Shown here piece by piece: positions 20,106 through 28,604 of a stretch of 64,000 bases of DNA. The position numbers were made by a program, and so were the translations under genes. Positions within the stretch are counted from its first letter, which is position 1. Every line of letters begins with the position of its first letter. Below the pieces are notes generated by a model. It was not told the DNA's origin and ran no database searches. It saw only the letters and a list, made by a program, of their open reading frames with translations. Source of the DNA: Epilithonimonas mollis (GTDB taxonomy: Bacteria > Bacteroidota > Bacteroidia > Flavobacteriales > Weeksellaceae); contig NZ_FRAM01000001.1 of the NCBI RefSeq assembly GCF_900142325.1, positions 248,001-312,000 of the forward strand. The letters run 5' to 3'.

Positions 20106-20128
20106 AAAGCGGGAAAATTCCCGCTTTT
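20106..20128. terminator. terminator between convergent rhodanese and small lipoprotein genes
   Basis: Inverted repeat AAAGCGGGAA / TTCCCGCTTT with a 2-3 nt loop and T-run, placed between two convergent stop codons. Confidence 0.8.
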
Positions 20129-20293
20129 CTAGTTTTTACCCCTGGATAGTAACCACATTACCAAGCCGATGACACCGACTACAAGAATGATTCCCCACCA
20201 CATACCGGCTTTAAAAATGGTTTCCACTGCTTCGCAGCTTGTCAATAATCCTAAAATTAAGAATAATGGAATAATATTGATAAATCTTTTCAT
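20129..20293 (-). CDS. 54-residue membrane lipoprotein
   Basis: Frame from ATG 20293 to TAG at 20129. It has a signal peptide with lipobox LLTSC (Cys20), a short linker EAVETIFKAG, then one hydrophobic helix (MWWGIILVVGVIGLVMWLL) ending in SRGKN. Similar tiny two-part proteins are common in Chryseobacterium-type genomes and have often been mis-named. No function is known. The shared terminator follows directly. Confidence 0.7.
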   Translation of the reverse strand: MKRFINIIPLFLILGLLTSCEAVETIFKAGMWWGIILVVGVIGLVMWLLSRGKN

Positions 20294-20370
20294 AATTTAT
20301 TTATTTCTATTAAAGTTTCAAAATTTAAGCCAAAATAATATTTAATGTTTCATCTGTTTATTAAAACACA

Positions 20371-20400
20371 AAAAAACCGCTGAAAATCCAGCGGTTTTTT
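20371..20400 (-). terminator. terminator after the 40-residue small protein gene
   Basis: Perfect 12-bp inverted repeat AAAAAACCGCTG / CAGCGGTTTTTT with a 6-nt loop, directly after the stop at 20401. Confidence 0.8.
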
Positions 20401-20523
20401 TTATGCTTTAATAGCTTTTGATGTTTCTTTCTTTGCCAGCTTTTCCTCAACTTTTTTTACAATATATCCAATTACAATTGGAGCTGCCCAGGTCAAAGCC
20501 ATCTTTAGGATTCTTGATTTCAT
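20401..20523 (-). CDS. 40-residue small membrane-associated protein
   Basis: ATG at 20523 gives MKSRILKMALTWAAPIVIGY followed by IVKKVEEKLAKKETSKAIKA: one short hydrophobic helix then a lysine-rich amphipathic tail. It is 38 bp downstream of the HopJ gene on the same strand and is followed at once by a terminator, so it is probably its operon partner. I do not recognise the family. Confidence 0.55.
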   Translation of the reverse strand: MKSRILKMALTWAAPIVIGYIVKKVEEKLAKKETSKAIKA

Positions 20524-20561
20524 AATTTTAAATTTTCTTGATAATTACAAGAAATGAGCCA

Positions 20562-20900
20562 TTATGATTCAATCAGTTTCAAAGCTTCACCTTCAAAAGA
20601 AATCCCTTTCCATCCAAACTCTATAAAATTCCTGATATTCTGATGGTCATCGCCCGTCGGATTTTGCAAAACATCAGTTCTGTAAAAATCTCCGAATAAT
20701 GCTAATGTTTCATCTTTTGAAAGGTTATTTAGTTTCGCAAAACTGAAAACTTTACAGGAACCGTTATTCTGATTGGCTTGATTAATAGTATTTCCATTTA
20801 CAAATTTCGTCGGTGTGAATTTATAATTTTTATCGATATATAAAATCACTTCTTGAAAATCAATAGTCTCCGGCGATTGATTCAGATGTTCTAAAATCAT
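20562..20900 (-). CDS. HopJ type III effector-like family protein
   Basis: A 112-residue protein matching the small HopJ family: the start SPETIDFQEVILYIDKNYKF, TPTKFVNG and the FGDFYRTDVLQNPTGDDHQN block. The name comes from a Pseudomonas effector. In free-living Bacteroidota no secretion system is implied and the role is unknown; it is core genome in related bacteria. Confidence 0.8.
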   Translation of the reverse strand: MILEHLNQSPETIDFQEVILYIDKNYKFTPTKFVNGNTINQANQNNGSCKVFSFAKLNNLSKDETLALFGDFYRTDVLQNPTGDDHQNIRNFIEFGWKGISFEGEALKLIES

Positions 20901-21522
20901 ATTTAATTTTTTTTCAAAAAAAGATTAATATAGCACAAAGTGACTAATAAAGAGTAGTTTACAAGAGAGGAAAACTCTATCGGTAACGATTTAGTAATGG
21001 TGCTTATTACATTCTTTTTCATTTGATTACCTTGTAAATCAATATTGCAAATATAAAAAATAAAGGGTAGAGTACATTGGCTCTTTACCCTTTATTTCGA
21101 CTTACAAAGTTATTGCGGAGGTTGCTCATTTGTGTGCTCCTACAATTGCGCATTACCGTAATCCCAATAGTATGAGCCCTGCTTTAGTATAAGACATGGC
21201 AAGGTGTATATAGAATATGTACCCAAACAGAGAGATACAGAATGCTTTAGATATATGGCTTAAGCAAAGGCTGGTAGTTTGACCTATCCATGTACCAGGA
21301 ACACTGAGCATAAAGCTATGGTGCTGTTTTATATCCATAATGACAGCCTTACTGAGTTAGAGTTTTTTTCAAGACATTAAAAACTCAGTCAATCAGGTCG
21401 CACAATAATTAAATCGAAACCTATTAAGATCGATTTACCCTACTGTTCAAGATCTGCCCTTAAAGAGGTCTACGTTTTTAATTGCTATGTTTTTAAGCCT
21501 AATCCGCCTAAATTCTCTTCTT
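20901..21522. other. 622-bp non-coding stretch at the junction of core genome and island
   Basis: It contains a minus-strand -7 box (TATATTTG, 21048-21055) about 150 bp before HopJ. Next to it is a terminator-like hairpin (AAATAAAGGGTA at 21058-21069 with TACCCTTTATTT ending at 21096, plus GAG/CTC). The rest, 21100-21520, shows no convincing gene. Gene content changes from core to mobile cargo here, so the element's left end may lie inside, but I see no tRNA and no recognisable attachment site. Confidence 0.4.
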
Positions 21523-22356
21523 TTATTTGAGTCGAAATTCGGTAGGAGAAATACCTGAGAGTCTCTTGAAAAATCGGCTGAATACCTGCACGTTTTCAAA
21601 TCCGAGTTCGTACGCTATTTCAGAAATATCCCGTTTTGTATAATGCAGCAAGTTTTTAGCCTCTAACAGAATACGGTCATGGATAAGCTGAAGTGGTGAT
21701 TTTTCATCAATCTTCTTAAAGGTATTGGTAATGGTCTTTGGTGATTTGTGTAATAAACCTGCATAGTAAGAGACGCTATGCTGCTCCTTAAAGTTTTGTT
21801 CAACCAGAAAATTGAATTCCCTTATTAAATTATGCTGACTATCGTCGATGAAAGACAAGGTACCTTGCATTTTGTATATTCTTGTGCACAGTATCAGGAT
21901 GCGCTTGAGGACAATTTGCAGCATTTCAAGCTGCAATTCGTCTTTCATTTCTAATTCCATATCGGTTAGGTTCCAGGCATCATTCATTATCGCAAATTGC
22001 GGCTCCTGAACCGAAACAACCGGTATTTTTGCAGGTGTATAATACAATACACCTTTACAGCCGACTTCGCTATCATGGTTAATTATGCAATAGAATTCTG
22101 AATTGAACCGAAGCATTTTCATAGCGTTAATCTGCTCATATTGCACATGATGGTATTGAGAGAGACTAACAATCTGGTTGTTATTAAAAGTTTGGTGAAT
22201 GCCATCGATGATCAATTTGTTTCCGTCAGATTGAAACCACAGTAGCTGCAGAGCCCCAGATACAATCGGCCTAAAGCTTCTGAAATTGTCACAATCTACA
22301 TACTCCAACTCAAAGTATTCGTTCTGCTTTCCTTGATAGATCATATTAATATTCAA
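21523..22356 (-). CDS. AraC-family transcriptional regulator
   Basis: 277 residues. The C-terminal double helix-turn-helix (about 185-277) contains KSPKTITNTFKKID, ISEIAYELGFENVQVFSRFF and KRLSGISPTEFR. The N-terminal half is a cupin-like sensor with CIINHDSEVGCKGVLYYTP, in which Cys residues occur beside the conserved HDSEVGC that is shared with the two other AraC proteins of this island. It is the last gene of the trxA-cysS direction but also has its own -7 box. A sensor of oxidants for the local regulon is an inference. Confidence 0.9.
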   Translation of the reverse strand: MNINMIYQGKQNEYFELEYVDCDNFRSFRPIVSGALQLLWFQSDGNKLIIDGIHQTFNNNQIVSLSQYHHVQYEQINAMKMLRFNSEFYCIINHDSEVGCKGVLYYTPAKIPVVSVQEPQFAIMNDAWNLTDMELEMKDELQLEMLQIVLKRILILCTRIYKMQGTLSFIDDSQHNLIREFNFLVEQNFKEQHSVSYYAGLLHKSPKTITNTFKKIDEKSPLQLIHDRILLEAKNLLHYTKRDISEIAYELGFENVQVFSRFFKRLSGISPTEFRLK

Positions 22357-22380
22357 TTTAAAGTACTTCTATATTATTAT

Positions 22381-22388
22381 CAAAAATA
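22381..22388 (-). promoter_or_regulatory. -7 box upstream of the AraC gene
   Basis: TATTTTTG on the minus strand (TAnnTTTG), 25 bp before the AraC start, in the 81-bp gap after cysS. Confidence 0.45.
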
Positions 22389-22437
22389 CATATAATCTCA
22401 AAACACAATTTAATTTAAAGCGAATCTTTAAATCAGA

Positions 22438-23919
22438 TCAATAGTTAAAAGTTGTTTCTTCCTTTGAATCATTCAATTTGATAGCTAACTCAGCGAGTCG
22501 GTTGCGTATCTGATCTGACAAAGTAAAGTTTCTATCTGCTCGCACCTTATTCCTAATTTCAATTAGTAATTTGATTGTCCCGTCGAGTTTTTCAGCGTAG
22601 CTGTCATACACACCCGATCTCATTTCCAATCCTAGTACGTCAAAAACAAAGGTTGAAATACCTTTATTGAAATGTTCCAGATCGGTTGCTGAAAGTATGG
22701 CAGTCTTGTCTTTCAGTTGATTAATATACGTAACGCCTTCAAAAAGGTGTGAGATAAGTATCGGCGTATTAAAATCGTCATCCAACGCCTCATAACATTT
22801 GGCTTCCCAACCAGCGATGTCGAGTGTCGATCTATTTCCAGGCTCAAGCTTCGATAAGCTATTTATCGCTTTCATCAGGCGGTCGTATCCTTTTTCAGCA
22901 GCCAGGATCGCCTCATTCGAAAAATCCATAATACTTCGATAATGCGTTTGTAACATAAAAAAACGCGTCACCGAAGCTGAAAACGCTTTGCTAAGAACAG
23001 GATTGTCGCCAGCCAAAATCTCATCTGGCAGAATATTATTTCCACTAGATTTGGACATTTTCTTTCCATTCAGCGTTAACATATTGGCATGCAGCCAGTA
23101 GTTAACCGGTGCATGGCCCGTGGAGGCTTCTCCCTGAGCTATTTCACATTCATGATGTGGAAATTTCAGATCCATACCTCCACCGTGGATGTCAAATCTT
23201 TGCCCAAGGTATTTTGTGCTCATTGTGGTGCACTCCGTATGCCATCCCGGAAAACCATCGCTCCACGGCGAAGGCCAGCGCATTATATGGTGTGGATCAG
23301 CACGCTTCCATAGCGCAAAATCCTGTTCATTCCGTTTGTCAGACTGGCCGTCAAGTGGTCTGGAGTTATCAAGCGTGTGTATCAGGTCCCGATGGCTGAG
23401 CACACCATAATCGTAATCCTCACTATACTTTGCCACGTCGAAATATACCGATCCATTCGATTCGTAGGCATAGCCCTTATCTATGATGTTCTGTATGACA
23501 TTGATTTGCTCAATCATGTGACCGGTCGCCGTTGGTTCAATGCTTGGCGGCAAAAGGTTGAATTTTTGGAGGATATCATGGAAATCAACGGTATAGCGTT
23601 GAACAATTTCCATTGGTTCAAGTTGTTCCAAACGCGCTCTTTTTGCAATTTTATCTTCACCGCTATCTGCATCATCAACCAGGTGTCCTACATCAGTGAT
23701 ATTACGCACATAACGGACTTTATAGCCTAAATGCAGAAGATAGCGATAGATGATATCGAACGAGAGGAATGTCCTTACATTACCAAGATGTACATTACTG
23801 TACACCGTCGGACCGCAGACATACATCCCAACGTGACCATCTTGAATCGGTGTGAATATTTCTTTTTCGTTCGAAAGTGAGTTATATATTTTCAGTGGAT
23901 GATCTTTATATATAGTCAT
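22438..23919 (-). CDS. cysS: cysteinyl-tRNA synthetase (extra copy inside mobile cargo)
   Basis: A 493-residue class I CysRS. Signatures are [20 protein letters not shown] (HIGH variant HLGN plus a zinc-ligand Cys), WHTECTTMS and [10 protein letters not shown] (zinc ligands), and [10 protein letters not shown]. All catalytic motifs are intact, so it should be active. It lies in an operon with a peroxiredoxin, GAPDH, Msr and thioredoxin genes, an unusual place for a housekeeping synthetase; the core-genome copy is presumably elsewhere. Its zinc-thiolate site is a known type of oxidant target, which suggests a reserve copy for stress. Confidence 0.95.
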   Translation of the reverse strand: MTIYKDHPLKIYNSLSNEKEIFTPIQDGHVGMYVCGPTVYSNVHLGNVRTFLSFDIIYRYLLHLGYKVRYVRNITDVGHLVDDADSGEDKIAKRARLEQLEPMEIVQRYTVDFHDILQKFNLLPPSIEPTATGHMIEQINVIQNIIDKGYAYESNGSVYFDVAKYSEDYDYGVLSHRDLIHTLDNSRPLDGQSDKRNEQDFALWKRADPHHIMRWPSPWSDGFPGWHTECTTMSTKYLGQRFDIHGGGMDLKFPHHECEIAQGEASTGHAPVNYWLHANMLTLNGKKMSKSSGNNILPDEILAGDNPVLSKAFSASVTRFFMLQTHYRSIMDFSNEAILAAEKGYDRLMKAINSLSKLEPGNRSTLDIAGWEAKCYEALDDDFNTPILISHLFEGVTYINQLKDKTAILSATDLEHFNKGISTFVFDVLGLEMRSGVYDSYAEKLDGTIKLLIEIRNKVRADRNFTLSDQIRNRLAELAIKLNDSKEETTFNY

Positions 23920-23963
23920 ATTGAATATTCAAAAGTTGCAATGTTTTGAAGGTAAATTCTAAT

Positions 23964-24419
23964 TCACTTTTCCAACTCTTCAATAATTGCGTAATCTAAC
24001 CATAATAATGCTCGATTGGGATCCGAACCAAATATGGAACGGACTACCTTACCGTTTTTATCTACCAAAACCCAGTGAGGTGTCCCCCCGGCTTGGTAAT
24101 CGTGAAAAGTGGTGGCCATACCGGCATCCCTAAAAACCGGAAACCTAACATGCAATGACTTTAAATTTTCAATAATTTCATCATTGGTATATTCGGGACC
24201 TTCAAAATTGCTATGAATCCCTAATACGTTCATCTTGTCCCCGTGTTCATACGCCATTTTATTGGCAAATGGGATAGCTCTTCCTACACATCCCGGACAG
24301 CCTAAATAGAAAAACAAGATCAATAAGGGTTTTCCTTTGAAGCTATCGTAATGTGGAAGATCTTTCTGTCCGATACTTTCCAAATGCCAGGGTTGGATTT
24401 GGTTGTTCAAAATTTCCAT
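23964..24419 (-). CDS. peroxiredoxin/TlpA-like thioredoxin-fold protein
   Basis: 151 residues from ATG 24419 (MEILNNQIQPW). A TTG at 24434 could add five residues. It shows a thioredoxin-fold redoxin domain with FFYLGCPGCVGRAIPFAN (CxxC) and GGTPHWVLVDKNGKVV (cis-proline strand). There is no signal peptide, so it is cytoplasmic. It sits between gapA and cysS in the redox operon. Whether it is a peroxidase or a disulfide reductase cannot be told from sequence alone. Confidence 0.8.
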   Translation of the reverse strand: MEILNNQIQPWHLESIGQKDLPHYDSFKGKPLLILFFYLGCPGCVGRAIPFANKMAYEHGDKMNVLGIHSNFEGPEYTNDEIIENLKSLHVRFPVFRDAGMATTFHDYQAGGTPHWVLVDKNGKVVRSIFGSDPNRALLWLDYAIIEELEK

Positions 24420-24500
24420 AACAATAAATATCAAAATTCCCCTATCCTTTTCAGAAGGGGAATGCAGTTAATCGACGTAAGCATGTGCGCTTAAATCAGT

Positions 24501-25496
24501 TTATTCAGGTTGCCATATTGATTGAATCTGTCTGATCATCTGATTGGTAAATCCCCATTCATTGTCATACCAAGCCATTATTTTCACTAGGTCTCCATCA
24601 ACAACCCTTGTCATTTCTAAATCTACGGTAGAAGCGAAAGCACTTCCTATGATATCAGTTGATACAAGGGGTTCATTTGTTACAGCGATCACTTTTTTAT
24701 ACCGTTCTGTGGTCGCTTCTTCTGACAGAATCTGATTGATTTCCTCAACCGTGGTAGGTCTCTCAGCAATAAAAGTAATATCCGAAATGGAGCCAACAGG
24801 GACGGGAACTCTAATGGCAACGCCGTCGAACTTTCCGGCGTACTGAGGTAATACTTTAGTAGTCGCTATGGCTGCTCCCGTAGCAGCCGGTGCCAGATTC
24901 AAGCCGGCCGCTCTACCCATGCGTGGCTCTTTTTTCGAAGGCGCATCGACAAGGCTTTGTGAAGCAGTATATCCATGTATGGTATTAAGAATTGCTTTTT
25001 TTATACCTAACCTTCTTCCCAAAATTTCTATTACAGGGCTGATGTTATTGGTCGTACAACTTGCACAAGAAAAGACCAATGTCTTATCATCTGTAGTATT
25101 TACGCCATAAACAACTGTTGGAGTGTCTTTTGTAGGACCTGAAATTACAGCTGCTTTAGCACCAGCCAGAATATGCCCTTCAGCATCGGCACTGTTGGTA
25201 AATATGCCGGTACTTTCAATAACAACGTCTACATTGAGTGCTTTCCATGGTAACTCTAAAATGTTGCGTAGACTGGAATACTTGATTTCTTTATCCCCCA
25301 CAAATAAGCTGTCTCCTTCAAATTTAACATCTTTAGCATACTTACCATAGTTACTGTCGTATTTAAGCAGATATGCTGCATTTTCTACCGACATCAAATC
25401 GTTTATGGCGACGACTTCAAGGTCATCGGTTTCAAAAATCAGTTTTAATGCTGCCCTTCCTATGCGACCAAATCCGTTGATTGCTACTTTTTTCAT
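24501..25496 (-). CDS. glyceraldehyde-3-phosphate dehydrogenase, variant active-site loop
   Basis: A 331-residue GAPDH with the NAD-binding INGFGRIGRAALK, substrate-binding TIHGYTASQSLVDAP and C-terminal AWYDNEWGFTNQM. The catalytic loop reads SCASCTTNNISP where almost all GAPDHs have SNASCTTNC: the catalytic Cys is kept, the second Cys four residues later is Asn, and an extra Cys appears three residues before it. I checked this at the nucleotide level (about 25041-25070). It is in an operon with Msr and thioredoxin genes. GAPDH is a classic target of peroxide and HOCl, so an oxidation-tolerant isoform is a reasonable inference. Confidence 0.93.
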   Translation of the reverse strand: MKKVAINGFGRIGRAALKLIFETDDLEVVAINDLMSVENAAYLLKYDSNYGKYAKDVKFEGDSLFVGDKEIKYSSLRNILELPWKALNVDVVIESTGIFTNSADAEGHILAGAKAAVISGPTKDTPTVVYGVNTTDDKTLVFSCASCTTNNISPVIEILGRRLGIKKAILNTIHGYTASQSLVDAPSKKEPRMGRAAGLNLAPAATGAAIATTKVLPQYAGKFDGVAIRVPVPVGSISDITFIAERPTTVEEINQILSEEATTERYKKVIAVTNEPLVSTDIIGSAFASTVDLEMTRVVDGDLVKIMAWYDNEWGFTNQMIRQIQSIWQPE

Positions 25497-25524
25497 GATT
25501 TTTTATAGTTTTTTGATGATATTA

Positions 25525-26184
25525 TCATTTATTGGTTGCCTTATTAGCTTCCTTCGCCACTTTAAAAAGTGCCGGATTAATATGGCAGTATCCTCCCGGA
25601 TTCTTATCCAGGTAGTCTTGATGGTAATCCTCGGCTTTATAATATTTCTTTATGGGGGTTACTTCAACTGCTATAGCTCTGATATGTTTTGCCGCCTCTT
25701 TATTTATCCGTTGGTTTATAAGTGGTAACTGCTGGCCTGAGGTGTAATAAATGCCCGTACGGTACTGATCACCGATATCATTACCCTGTTTATTTACGCT
25801 CGTAGGATCAATAGCAAGGAAATACAAATCAAGTAACAGATTCAAATCCAATTTTTCAGCATCGTATGTAACCTTTACGGTTTCAGCGTAGCCCGTATTT
25901 TTCTGTACTACATCCTCATATGTCGGATTGTCGGTACGGCCATTGGCAAAGCCTACTTCGGTAGCGATAACACCATCTACCTGTTTAAAAAAATGCTCTG
26001 TTCCCCAGAAACATCCTCCGGCAAAATAGATAACGTCCGTGCTATCGCTATTGCCTGTCATTTCAGTAATGCTTACTTTTTCTTCCAAGCCCTTATTATG
26101 CTCGGCTTTGTTACTCATACTGTTGCTACAACCTGTCATGGCGAAGAAGCCGAGTGCGGTCGATAAGAAAACTACTATATTCAT
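25525..26184 (-). CDS. msrA: peptide methionine sulfoxide reductase MsrA, lipoprotein form
   Basis: 219 residues with a signal peptide and lipobox FAMTGC (Cys19), then an MsrA domain with FAGGCFWGTEHFFK (catalytic Cys), QGNDIGDQYRTGIYY and [20 protein letters not shown]. The lipobox puts this copy outside the cytoplasm. It overlaps the small upstream gene by 4 bp (ATGA) and precedes gapA by 28 bp. Confidence 0.93.
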   Translation of the reverse strand: MNIVVFLSTALGFFAMTGCSNSMSNKAEHNKGLEEKVSITEMTGNSDSTDVIYFAGGCFWGTEHFFKQVDGVIATEVGFANGRTDNPTYEDVVQKNTGYAETVKVTYDAEKLDLNLLLDLYFLAIDPTSVNKQGNDIGDQYRTGIYYTSGQQLPLINQRINKEAAKHIRAIAVEVTPIKKYYKAEDYHQDYLDKNPGGYCHINPALFKVAKEANKATNK

Positions 26185-26390
26185 ATCTTTATTTTTTTAT
26201 TTTCCATTTCTTCAACAAGCTTTTTGTATACCGACTTTGTAAACCGAATATATTCTTTGGTTAAGGTATCATAGCCAACCCATTGTTGGACATTTTCATA
26301 AGGGCATGTAGGTGCGCCTTCCTCCTGTCCAGAGACCAATATATACCGATCGGGATGCAGCTGGTAAATTTCTGCCGTTACTTTGTTCAT
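26181..26390 (-). CDS. 69-residue hypothetical protein between two msrA genes
   Basis: ATG at 26390 (MNKVTAEIYQLHPDRYILVS), starting 4 bp after the upstream msrA stop and overlapping the next msrA start by 4 bp. This tight packing argues that it is translated. It contains GAPTCPYENVQQWVGYD with one Cys and a lysine-rich C-terminus (KKLVEEMENKKIKI). A longer frame to 26438 overlaps msrA and is less likely. I do not recognise a family. Confidence 0.6.
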   Translation of the reverse strand: MNKVTAEIYQLHPDRYILVSGQEEGAPTCPYENVQQWVGYDTLTKEYIRFTKSVYKKLVEEMENKKIKI

Positions 26391-26394
26391 TGCT

Positions 26395-26886
26395 TTACAA
26401 AAAAGTTCCAAAGCGCTCAAAGTGGCAGGTGTAGCCATTCGGATTTTTGACCAGATAATCTTGATGGTAGTCTTCGGCAGGCCAAAATTTTGTGAACGGC
26501 TCCAATGTCGTTACTACCTTTCCAGGCCAGCGTTGCGAATCATCAACTAATTTGATCATTTCCACGGCATCATTTCCTTCTTCATCGTTCTGAATGAATA
26601 GTGCCGAGCGGTAACTTTTGCCCCTGTCATTGCCCTGCCTATCTACCGTGCTGGGATCATGTACCCTGAAAAAATAATCCAATAACTCCCTATAAGTTGT
26701 CTTGCTTGGATCATAGGTAATTTCAACACCCTCTGCATGGCCGGGATGATACTCGTAGGTGGGATTATCGTTCTGTCCCCCTAAGTACCCGACTTCGGTA
26801 TTAATTACGCCAGGACGTGCTCTGAAAAGATCTTCCATGCCCCAGAAACATCCACCCGCCAAATATGCTTTTTTCAAATTTTCCAT
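26395..26886 (-). CDS. msrA: peptide methionine sulfoxide reductase MsrA, cytoplasmic
   Basis: 163 residues, no signal peptide. It has [14 protein letters not shown], the [14 protein letters not shown] segment, [17 protein letters not shown] and [22 protein letters not shown]. This is a standard short MsrA reducing the S-epimer of methionine sulfoxide. It follows msrB by 63 bp in the trxA operon, which supplies its reductant. Confidence 0.95.
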   Translation of the reverse strand: MENLKKAYLAGGCFWGMEDLFRARPGVINTEVGYLGGQNDNPTYEYHPGHAEGVEITYDPSKTTYRELLDYFFRVHDPSTVDRQGNDRGKSYRSALFIQNDEEGNDAVEMIKLVDDSQRWPGKVVTTLEPFTKFWPAEDYHQDYLVKNPNGYTCHFERFGTFL

Positions 26887-26949
26887 TACTTATAGCTTTT
26901 ATTTTATTTAAGTTCTTTAAAATTTTTGATCTGAAATGCTTGAGAGATC

Positions 26950-27396
26950 TCAGCCCTCTACTTTCTTAAGCGCCACGGCATTGATACAGTATCTAAGACC
27001 ACTTGGTGCAGGACCATCCGGAAAAACATGGCCCAAATGCGCATCACAGACATTGCAGGTCGTTTCCACTCTTATCATACCATAACCACCATCCTTATGG
27101 TAGGCAATATTTTCAACAGCTATGGGCTGAGTGAAAGAAGGCCAGCCAGAAGTGCTGTTAAATTTTTCAGTTGCATCAAACAAAGGTGTTCCACAACTGA
27201 TACATTCATATTTACCCGGTTCAAATAAGCCGCACATATCCGAACTATGTGCTCGCTCAGTACCCTTCCCCCTGGTAACAAAATACGAATCGGGGCTTAA
27301 CAGTTCTTTCCATTCCTCGTCTGTTTTTTCCACCCTGCGAGTCGGAACAGGATTACCTTTGTTTACGAACTTGATGATATCATTCCAGTTTAACAT
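26950..27396 (-). CDS. msrB: peptide methionine-R-sulfoxide reductase MsrB
   Basis: 148 residues with two CxxC zinc pairs (CISCGTPLF and CNVCDAHLGHVFPDGP), STSGWPSFTQPI, and the C-terminal catalytic GLRYCINAVALK. It reduces the R-epimer. It is 21 bp downstream of trxA and upstream of msrA. Confidence 0.96.
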   Translation of the reverse strand: MLNWNDIIKFVNKGNPVPTRRVEKTDEEWKELLSPDSYFVTRGKGTERAHSSDMCGLFEPGKYECISCGTPLFDATEKFNSTSGWPSFTQPIAVENIAYHKDGGYGMIRVETTCNVCDAHLGHVFPDGPAPSGLRYCINAVALKKVEG

Positions 27397-27417
27397 AACT
27401 ATTTATTTTGAATGTTA

Positions 27418-27744
27418 CTATTTATTTCCTATTTCCAACGCGGATATCTTCTTTTGAAGTTCATCCTTGGTTCGAAGACCTACTATGGTCTCCACAGCTT
27501 TTTGGTTCTTGAAAAAGATCAATGTGGGGATGCTACGCACACCAAAACGCTGGGCAAGTTCCTGTTGATTATCAACATTAACTTTAACTATTTTGACCTT
27601 CCCCTCAAAGTCTTTGGACAGGTCATCCAATGTGGGTAATAGCGTCTGGCAAGGACCACACCAGTCGGCGTAAAAATCTACAACTACGCTTGCTTCTTTT
27701 TGAATTGTTTCTTCAAATTCCTGTTTACTTTCTATTTTTCTCAT
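27418..27744 (-). CDS. trxA: thioredoxin
   Basis: A 108-residue classical thioredoxin: VVDFYADWCGPCQTLLP (WCGPC) and RSIPTLIFFKNQK (cis-Pro). It is the first gene of the operon trxA-msrB-msrA-orf-msrA-gapA-prx-cysS, directly after a -7 box and two upstream boxes shared with three other promoters in the island. It would recycle the Msr enzymes, using the TrxB encoded at 31147. Confidence 0.96.
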   Translation of the reverse strand: MRKIESKQEFEETIQKEASVVVDFYADWCGPCQTLLPTLDDLSKDFEGKVKIVKVNVDNQQELAQRFGVRSIPTLIFFKNQKAVETIVGLRTKDELQKKISALEIGNK

Positions 27745-27775
27745 AACTAAAAACTTTAATTGTTATCTAACTCCA

Positions 27776-27841
27776 CAAAGTTAATATACGGCAATACCCT
27801 TTCTCTTACCGTTATCACCCGATATTTTGGCAATTCTTCCC
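27776..27841 (-). promoter_or_regulatory. trxA operon promoter with two upstream boxes (shared regulon architecture)
   Basis: Coding-strand -7 box TAACTTTG (27776-27783). A distal box GGGAAGAATTGCC lies at 27829-27841. A weak proximal box GGGTGATAACGGT (27808-27820) sits 24 nt from the -7 box. Box spacing is 21 bp, exactly as at the other three regulated promoters. This is the most degenerate member. Confidence 0.5.
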
Positions 27842-27844
27842 ATC

Positions 27845-28330
27845 TTAAAAATCATTTCGAATATGATGACCGAATGTTTTGCGTATTGCAGCTAGTTTAG
27901 GATTTATATTGGTTTGGCAGAAAGGTTTCTGTTTGTCTTTTTTATAATAATTGAGGAAACGCTCCGAATTCAATCTGAAGTCTGCCAAGGGCAGTGTCTG
28001 TGTAATATATTTGGTGTCATTTTCCTTTGACAGTTTATTGATTATTATTTCGATAGTGTCTTTATCATTGGGATCAATATAATACACTGCCGAACGATAC
28101 TTGTAACGCATACTGTGTGCGCTTGCGCTACTATGCGTCAGCAGATGCACTTCAATTAACACATCCAGTGTGATGCCTTCATTAAAATGGACAATAACGG
28201 CTTCTGAAAATGTATCATAGGGGTTCAATGAGGAGATCCAGCCCTGCTCCACAGACTCAACGCCATTTAAAGCCTGAAATATGGCTTCTGTACACCAATG
28301 ACAGCCTCCACCAAAACCTATTTTTTTCAT
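27845..28330 (-). CDS. divergent MsrA-family protein
   Basis: 161 residues from ATG 28330. The MsrA fold is recognisable (GFGGGCHWCTEAIFQALNGV and KYRSAVYY), but the motif is GCHWC instead of GCFWG/GCFWC, the GYSGG stretch is GWISS, and the HDPT and AEDYHQ motifs are missing. The Phe-to-His change alters the aromatic pocket that grips the methyl sulfoxide, so substrate or activity may differ. It ends 61 bp upstream of the trxA promoter's -7 box and just overlooks the operator region. Confidence 0.75.
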   Translation of the reverse strand: MKKIGFGGGCHWCTEAIFQALNGVESVEQGWISSLNPYDTFSEAVIVHFNEGITLDVLIEVHLLTHSSASAHSMRYKYRSAVYYIDPNDKDTIEIIINKLSKENDTKYITQTLPLADFRLNSERFLNYYKKDKQKPFCQTNINPKLAAIRKTFGHHIRNDF

Positions 28331-28394
28331 ATTTCTTATTAACAAATTATTATCTGAGCTAGCGTCTTTTATATTAAAATAATGAATTGAACTC

Positions 28395-28604
28395 CTAAAG
28401 ATTATTCGGAGATGCTGCGCATTCTAAAAATTCTTCGAGTTGTGATATCGTTGGATTCTTAATATAATCGTTGCCCACTATTATGGTAGGGAACTTTAAT
28501 TTACCTTCGTACAGACCCCGTACTTTAGCTTCGGCTTCAATTTTTGTTTCCACATTAAAATCATCAAATTCCATCCATTTGCTTTGCAGGTAGTCGGTAA
28601 CATC
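28395..28604 (-). pseudogene. glutaredoxin/thioredoxin-fold remnant (C-terminal part)
   Basis: An open stretch reads VTDYLQSKWMEFDDFNVETK and goes on to RGLYEGKLKFPTIIVGNDYI, typical of the second half of a NrdH/glutaredoxin-like protein (cis-Pro in FPTI). The N-terminal half with the CxxC is missing. It is joined in frame, after a stop codon, to the remnant of a different gene (OsmC), so this is a deletion scar. Confidence 0.6.

Noticed and set aside
21153-21338. 61-codon frame on the minus strand in the junction region
   Set aside because: No recognisable motif or tight genetic context; composition looks random and it lies in a non-coding gap.
20901-21522. tRNA or attachment site at the left end of the element
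   Set aside because: No tRNA-like cloverleaf or integrase gene is visible, and the right end needed for comparison lies outside the window.
24501-25496. Erythrose-4-phosphate dehydrogenase or pentalenolactone-resistant GAPDH
   Set aside because: No biosynthetic cluster or vitamin B6 gene is nearby; the loop and the redox neighbours fit an oxidative-stress isoform better, though not proven.
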